Below are positions 57,870 to 64,000 of a DNA stretch of 64,000 nucleotides, one piece after another. Below the pieces are notes generated by a model. The model saw nothing but the letters and a program-made list of their open reading frames with translations. It was not told where the DNA came from and ran no database searches. The DNA is from Ceratothoa steindachneri (Eukaryota; Arthropoda; Malacostraca; Isopoda; Cymothoidae). Numbering within the stretch: position 1 is the first letter of the stretch; each line of letters starts with the position of its first letter. The stretch is taken from positions 226,840,099-226,904,098 of the forward strand of contig OZ018317.1 in the NCBI GenBank assembly GCA_963969495.1, in the 5' to 3' direction. The translations under genes were made by a program, and so were the position numbers.

Positions 57870-58598
57870 TCCTGACTATCGAACCTCCTGTGTGCGTCAA
57901 TCTCTGACGATTCCGCCGGAACGATTAAAAAAGCGAAGTAGGAGTTAGAGTACATGTTAGATCTCGGGATCTTCAGACCTTCCAAGAGCAATTGATATAC
58001 AGCGCTTCACATAGTACCCCAAAAGACTGAGGTTGGCGCCCGTGCGGTGACTTTTGCGCTCTCAATGACATTAACATTTCTGACAGTTATCCTTTTCCTC
58101 ACATACTGGAAAAAATGGCCAATCTACTTGGGTGCACAATCTTCTCAAAGATTGACCTGGTGAAAGCTTTTCATCAGATTCTTGTCGAGCGGGCTGATGT
58201 TTGCAATATTGCAACCATCACTCCATTTGGGCTGTCGATTGGCTGTACATGCCTTTTGGCCTTCGCAATGCTGCCTAAACATTTCAAAACTTCATTGACG
58301 AAGTCACTCGTGGATTATCCTTCTGTTTTTAGAATATCGATGAACTTGTAATTGTCAGCTCTTTGGCCAACGAATACCAGCTCCATGTTGAATCTGTGCT
58401 CTTTCGATTTCAAGAATATGGCCTTCACATTCGCTCCGACAAATGGCTGTTTACTGTCACTGAACTTGACTTACGTAAATACCATATTAGTGAGAACGGC
58501 GTTAGTCCTAAAGGAAAGAAGACATACAAAATAAATGTTTTTCAACGCCCTGACTCTCGAAGCAAGCTCCGCCAATTCTTTGGTATAGTCAATGTGGA
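57870..58598 (+). pseudogene. Element E RT, first part
   Basis: Pieces in order: ALNDINISDSYPFPHILEKM, FSKIDLVKAFHQILV, ITPFGL, MPFGLRNAAQTFQNFIDEVTRGL, then NIDELVIVSSLANEYQLHVESVLFRFQEYGLHI and PDSRSKLRQFFGIVNV. The catalytic YIDD-type box has decayed to NIDELV. Interrupted by indels and stops. Confidence 0.75.
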
Positions 58599-59738
58599 AG
58601 TAGGAATTCGAACGCGCCGCGTGGCTTAAATTTCTCAGTCCTAGACTGGCGCCAGCTATGTTTGTTTTTATTTATGACCATCGCCCCCCACTTTAATAGT
58701 GTTGACTGCCCGTCTGGCCGATTGTGTCTCCATCCTCCCCCCTCCCCTGTGGGAAAGAAAGAATTTTCTCATTACACCTCCCAGTCGCTTTGTCAAACTC
58801 CCTTGTTTGCATTGTCTGACGCCATTCTATCCATTGGGACTTCGTTCGTCTCACGCCTTCCCCTTTGCTGCAGACGAACTTTCCTATTTAAGACAAAGTG
58901 CAACGTTCTAATCAGAGAGTGCGAGTTAGAAAATCTTGTCGCCCAGATCAAGTGCATCTGTACCCTAGTCGAACAGAGCTTCATTGTCGTGACCTCTTGA
59001 GCAGATCCTCTCTGTAATCTGTCCTGTTCAGAGGAAGATTACCACTACTTTATTATGTCCCGGAAGACTGTGCTAGGCTCCGTCTCTTCTCATTGGTATT
59101 CGTGGAGATTCTACACCGTTCCGTTGACAAGTCTCTACTGTGGTCGTTCCCCCCTCCCGGAAGTCAGAGTAATCGCAAACCAGTTGGAGTTCCCTGAACG
59201 CTCATACCCCGAGTTCGTTCTACGAAGCCTCTGCCACTGGTATTCCACTCCCGTCCATCATCCAAGGTAATCAAGAATCCTACCCTCGTAAGTCACCTCA
59301 TTCTCTTAAATACTAAGAAGACCCTATAATCGCACAACGAAAATATTTAGTAATCTTACTACTCTTATTTAAACCATCCAATAATTAATAATTCCCGGGC
59401 CCAACCTTGATTAATTCCTGCCCGCTATAATATTCATTGTCACCCTAACCTTTGTGCTAATTTCAATTATTATTCTTGTCTTCATATTTAATCGTTTATC
59501 TTGTATTAAAGCTTATATTTGTAGAGGTGTTTTCTTAAATAATTCCTGAGTTTAATCTGGCAAACGAGTTCCCCCTTTGAATAGCCAACCTGTAATTAAG
59601 TCGCACGCTTACTTTAGGAGGTCATTACCTTCCCTTCGCTACATACCTGCCTGAGTATAGGGCCAAGATTTGCCGATATGACTAAAATTACGTATGTACC
59701 CATCGTAGACAGTAGGACATACTGTGTCGTTCCTCGGC
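58599..59738. mobile_element. ~1.1-kb LTR-like insertion inside element E pol
   Basis: The RT reading breaks at FGIVNV (58598) and resumes at VNVDQRFIKD (59739). The insert has a CTATTTAAG TATA-type box near 58890 and a TATTAAAGC poly(A)-type signal near 59505, and its 3' part ends CGCTACA near 59643, similar in style to the LTR ending at 48664. It is probably a solo LTR with degraded edges, possibly with a second fragment at its left end. Confidence 0.45.
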
Positions 59739-60300
59739 AGTCAACGTTGACCAGAGATTTATCAAAGACTTGCATCTATTCTCAAGCGTCTCAACGACTT
59801 CTTGCCACCAGCGAAGAAAGGAGTCAAAATCGCTGTCAAGTGGACTGATTTGGCCACTACCGCCTTAGAGCAAGCATAATTAGTTTTGATGGAAGACGCC
59901 CATCTTCATTATTCTGTTCTTGATCCTCAAACATGTATAATGACAGATGCATTAGATTTGGGCTTTGCACATTCTCGCAGCTGAGAGGCAACAGCATATT
60001 GATCCCTATTACTTTCTTCTCGAAGAAACTTCAACCAGCTGAGATTCGCTATAACGCCTTTGGCAGAGGACTTCTCGACATTTCTCTCAGATTCCGCCAT
60101 TTTTATCATTTCGTCGAAGGAAGGGAATTTCACATCCTAATGGATCATAAGCCTTTTACATTTATGTTCCGCTCTAATTCCACCAAGCATTCTCTCCTTG
60201 CTCTTCGCCAGATTAAATTCATATCTCCAACATTCGCCCCATCCACGGTACCGACAACGTAGCAGCCGATTCCTTTTCCAGAGTAGTGATTGCTTATGTT
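59739..60300 (+). pseudogene. Element E RT end and RNase H
   Basis: VNVDQRFIKDLH (RT end) then LATTALEQA, CIMTDALDLGFA, PITFFSKKLQPAEIRYNAFGRGLL, FRHFYHFVEGREFHILMDHKPFTFMF and DNVAADSFSR, the ordered RNase H motifs of gypsy elements. Frames change several times. Confidence 0.75.
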
Positions 60301-60559
60301 GTCCATCCTCACCTCGATCGGAACCTTCTTCAGAAAGAACAATCAATTGAGACAAAACTGATTTCACTCATTAAGGACCCGTCTCAGCGTTCCCTTACAA
60401 TCAAACTAGGGGCTTATCTCGAGTTCAATTTTTCTCATTCGTATGATGTTTGGATCAACAGTGTTTGAATTTAAGTGCCTTCCGTTCTGCGCCGGAATAC
60501 TTTTGCTAAGTTTCACGGCCTCTCCCATCCAGATATATGCTTAACTCTCCAAATGGTCT

Positions 60560-61390
60560 CTCGGTCAATGAACTAGAACATCCGTCAGAAGTGTAAAGTT
60601 TCGCTTCACGTCCATTTGCCACCAGGCAAGTTGTGGAAATCTGATGCTCGATTTGACAATATCTACCTGGACATCGTTGACCCCTCCACAAGGTGGCCCG
60701 AATCATTTCCAAAGAAGGAGATCTCGGTCATTACTTTCACTCGCACTTTTGTCAGCAGATGAATTAACTGCTCTGGAATTTAGGCAACCATTACGACGGA
60801 CATAGGAGGTCAGTTTGAAAGAAGTTTATTCTGTCATTTGGCCAACATCTTTGGCTCTACTCGCATTCACACAACAGCGTACCACTCTCAGGAAAATTGT
60901 TGGGTCGAGCTCTTCCATTGACAGTTGAAGACCGCTCTTATGTGTCACGAAGATGCTCCTTACTGGACGATAAAGTTGCTTCTCGTCATAGTAGTTCTTC
61001 GTTCTTCGTTTGAGGAAGATATGCAGTCTACAGTTGCAGAAGCGATATATCATGGTCTTCTTTGCTTACCTGTTGAGCTTCTTTCAACTAAGGTTAGTTT
61101 CGTCACCCGATCCTGAATCATACGTCCTACAACTCCGGAACCTCATATCTTCTCTTCAGCATGCTCCAGTCGCAACGTATTCTCGCCAAAATAATTCGTT
61201 TTCAAAGAATTACTGAGATCGGAAAGCGTCCCTGTCCGAAATGATACTGTTCACAAACCTTTGATCCTTTCTTACTCTGAACCATTCATGTATCTTACCT
61301 GGGGCACGAAGACCATAACCATCGACAAAGATGGCAAACCTGAAACCGTTTCCTTCAACCGAGTAAAGCCTGTGTATGTCGACCTCTAAG
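60560..61390 (+). pseudogene. Element E integrase
   Basis: FDNIYLDIVDPSTRWPESFP, then ATITTDIGGQFERSLF (second Asp), RIHTTAYHSQENCWVELFH (Glu region), LVIVVLRSSFEEDMQSTVAEAIY and a C-terminal LTWGTKTITIDKDGKPETVSFNRVKPVYVDL read in changing frames. Motifs match the CsRn1-type integrase pattern. Inactive. Confidence 0.7.
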
Positions 61391-61478
61391 AAATGCTGTC
61401 AACCTCCAGATATGGTCGTCATTTGAAATTAAAACCTCGTAGGTAATACTTCCTTAGTGGGAGGAAGTATTGAAGTTG

Positions 61479-64000
61479 CATGTATAAATATTACTGGTAA
61501 AATTTTAACTTTTTACAGTTTACCCTTTAAATATCATTTTCTGCATTTTAGCACTTTTACCAAAGTTATTTAGTTACTCCTCAAACATTGTCGTTATATT
61601 CAATAAATAAATGTAATTCACATTTATTATATTTGGCATTATATTTGCATATTATTCTATTACTAATTATTTCCATATTTTTCATTTAAAAAATAACCTA
61701 TGTAATTTTAATAAATAACTCCAAAAAGCCATCATTCGTTTTATTTTTACTTGAGCCCTACAACTTCATCCAGAATCGGCAAATAATCGTGAGCTGCGAC
61801 ATCTCTTCATTTCTGTTAAGTTACCTCGGACCGACGTATGAATAACATTCCTACATACCACCGGCTCTTCTGTCAAGTACAGCTCTCTCTCGCATGCTGA
61901 TGACCATATTTTCTTCTCATCAAATATAACCATGCAATTGCAATGATACATAAATTTCATCATTTTATGATTAAAATCAATGAAGGAAAATGCATGGCTT
62001 ACATAGATACATACCTTACCTTACTTATAGAATGATGGCAAAATTTTTATTTCGTGTTTTTTAGTAACAACATAGAAAAAGCTAAAGAAAGCCTCTTTGC
62101 CCACAAAGCGTGAGCTAACTTAAGCTCTCGTAAAGTACCCCAAATTATAGACAAATTATAGGAAATAAATTTGTTTTCCCATAACTGATATATATTCTCC
62201 TATCTGGTTCAATGCTTGCAGGTGACGGTTATCCATGCATAAACGCACACACACCATATATACACTTTGTGATTTCACCATTATTCTTCCTCATGATATA
62301 TGTACCTATTTAAATAATAGGTACGTGACAGTAAATAACGCAAGCACATGTGTATAAGTAAAAATTAAGAAATTTTAGAGAAACATAACCAAGTTAAATC
62401 CAATTTGCTGAACAGTTTGTATAATTTGGTTTTCATTTGATTTTAAGAAGTTTTCTCTCTAAAAAATAAAAAAAATATATTAGTATAATTGTTCGTCTGG
62501 TAAAATAACGACAAAATTGGGAAAATCAGCACATGTAACTACACGATGTACGTATGTCAATAGCGGTAATTCTTTGCTTCGGTAAAGAAGAAAAATAATA
62601 TTAAAACTGAACAAACTTTATCTAGACTAAATTTGTTATATTTATAGATTATGCGGAAAATACGTGCTAATAAACAACTCTCTATGTCTCTATCAAGTAT
62701 TTCACTACATATGCAAAAATTACTCTGTACTATGTAGCCTTTAAAACGCTGCACACAAAAAATTACATAGCTGAGATAAATCTCTTATTTCATACAAAAT
62801 TCAAACTCCATATTTTGATAATCTTGGGCAAAGCTTTCCCTATCTCCACCCGTGACTTAGCTGTTGCTAGGCTAATAAGCGTTGGGGTCTCGTCGAGTCA
62901 TTCTTGGGACCACGTTGGGGGACAACGAAACATATCCCTTCATTCCTTTTCACATAGTAAAAATGACCTAGTTTGTTATACCAGTCAACCTTTCTCATTA
63001 ATAAAACATTTTTCTCATTAGTGAATGCCGTGAGCCTTGGAGTGTCGAACACAAGTGGTTATTATTTTTCTTAGAATTAAATAATTTAGAAAACAAAATT
63101 CTTGTCAACATTTATGAATTGAAAAACAGCAAGGCATGGGAGAAAACAATTTTTCGCACTGCGATTCATTATTTCCAATTCATTCATTTTCCAGTGTTAT
63201 ATACTAAATATTTATTCTAATTCAACCCTTAATTAAAATAGAATACGATATTGACATAATTAGGTTACATTTTCTACTCGTTCATTTTCTACATCCTGTT
63301 ATTGTAACTTCATAACGTGGTTTCGATCCCACCCAAAAGAATCATAGACACTTAATTCCAAATTCTCTTTCCAGGCGGCCAACCAAACAGGAAAAAAATA
63401 TAAATATAATCTTTTTCATATTTTATTATTTGGGTAAAAAAAAAAGGGATTGCTAGGTAACTCCCACTGGTATCTGATTGGGCTAAGGAATTCTGGGGTG
63501 ATTTTGGAGGGATATATTTGATTGTCAATAAACAACCTCTCTGGATTATACCAAGAGTAGATCTACATTTTTAACAAGGAGGGAAGCGAGAGCTCCATCC
63601 TAGAAGAGGATAAATCGAATCAATAACGAATCATTTATTTAAGATTCTTGTATTTTCACCGCACTCACCTCTACGCTACCAGACTTTCGAGACAAAGATT
63701 TCAATTACAAATTTTCCCACGTTTGGAGTTAGCACGCTTCATCCCTACTAAATGCTATCTGCCCTACGATCTTTACCCTGAGAGAACAAGACTTTTTAAT
63801 TACTTATATAAATTTAGCTAAATAACTGACAAATTAACGTTTAACATCTTCTGAGTACCTGAATACAGGCTTTTAATTCTACTTGACACTTGTTGAAGAG
63901 ATTTTGATTTAGGGCATTCAAATTACTCCTTGGTTAAATTAATGCTTCTAATTTTATGGTTTTAGAAAACAAAGGACTGGCTAGGAATTCCTAAATTTCC
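61479..64000. other. AT-rich flank without recognisable gene
   Basis: Only short random frames occur on both strands. No RNA gene, LTR end or repeat array is supported here. A 3' LTR of element E could begin near 61478 but cannot be shown. Confidence 0.5.

Larger units (their letters stand above)
57860..61478 (+). mobile_element. Element E: degenerate CsRn1-like gypsy, order RT-RNase H-IN
   Basis: Plus-strand pol remnants in normal gypsy order: RT (57870-58598), an inserted sequence, rest of RT and RNase H (59739-60290) and integrase (60560-61390). It ends with a VKPVYVDL-type tail and a GGGAGGAAG purine stretch. Many stops and frame changes. Gag is not recognised. Confidence 0.75.

Noticed and set aside
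58599..58660. Possible tRNA-derived head (a GTTCGAAT-like box on the minus strand) at the left end of the insert in element E
   Set aside because: I could not fold a cloverleaf, and only the B-box-like stretch is present.
61479..64000. Search for a 3' LTR of element E and for host exons
   Set aside because: No TG...CA pair matching upstream sequence, no long frame and no splice-bounded coding signal could be supported.

Overview
This window looks like animal, probably invertebrate (arthropod or crustacean-like), repeat DNA. I see no host gene, rRNA or tRNA gene and nothing prokaryotic. Almost every recognisable coding stretch belongs to a transposable element: Ty3/gypsy-type LTR elements, APE-type and CR1-like LINEs, a Penelope-like element and a Tc1-like DNA transposon. 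They are nested in one another and separated by long (TA)n arrays. The organism assignment is an inference from this mix, not something the sequence states.

The dominant large-scale fact is a near-identical duplication. Positions 1-23036 (copy A, continuing left of the window) match 23037-44745 (copy B). The offset is about +23174 at the left end and about +21709 at the right end, and the difference is mostly one Tc1-like insertion present only in A. The join lies at 23036/23037, where a LINE is cut in ORF1 and abuts the C-terminal tail of a gypsy integrase. It is either a young tandem duplication or two haplotypes placed end to end by the assembler.

Each copy contains the same series. (1) G1, a minus-strand gypsy element: gag, a GGGAAAC -1 frameshift site with stem-loop, PR1-RT-RNase H-OTU-like domain-PR2, then integrase in another frame, with a tRNA-Lys-type primer site and 5' LTR. 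(2) (TA)n arrays, one split by a Tc1-like transposon in A only. (3) A Penelope-like element whose RT part is inverted relative to its GIY-YIG nuclease. (4) A 5'-truncated CR1-like LINE with (TTATG)n tail and two 3'UTR hairpins. (5) Minisatellite-rich AT DNA and a LINE RT fragment. (6) E2, an LTR element with 1.46-kb LTRs, CTGTT target duplication, an internal LTR minisatellite and one long ORF kept open despite loss of capsid, integrase and RT core. (7) L-C, a degenerate APE-type LINE.

From 44746 to the end the sequence is single copy and more decayed. It holds the 5' remainder of L-C, element C (integrase-RT-RNase H, minus), a 764-bp LTR, a gene-free stretch, a LINE on the plus strand, element D (LTR, primer site, SCAN-like capsid, protease, integrase, minus), element E (a plus-strand CsRn1-like gypsy with an insertion in its pol) and a gene-free 3' flank. 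E2, C and D together indicate a Gmr1-like lineage with order Gag-PR-IN-RT-RH.

The most interesting items are the G1 polyprotein (two retropepsin-like domains plus an OTU-like domain and an explicit frameshift signal), the mosaic cytosine depletion of the G1 sense strand, and the Gmr1-like family with its non-autonomous but ORF-preserving derivative.
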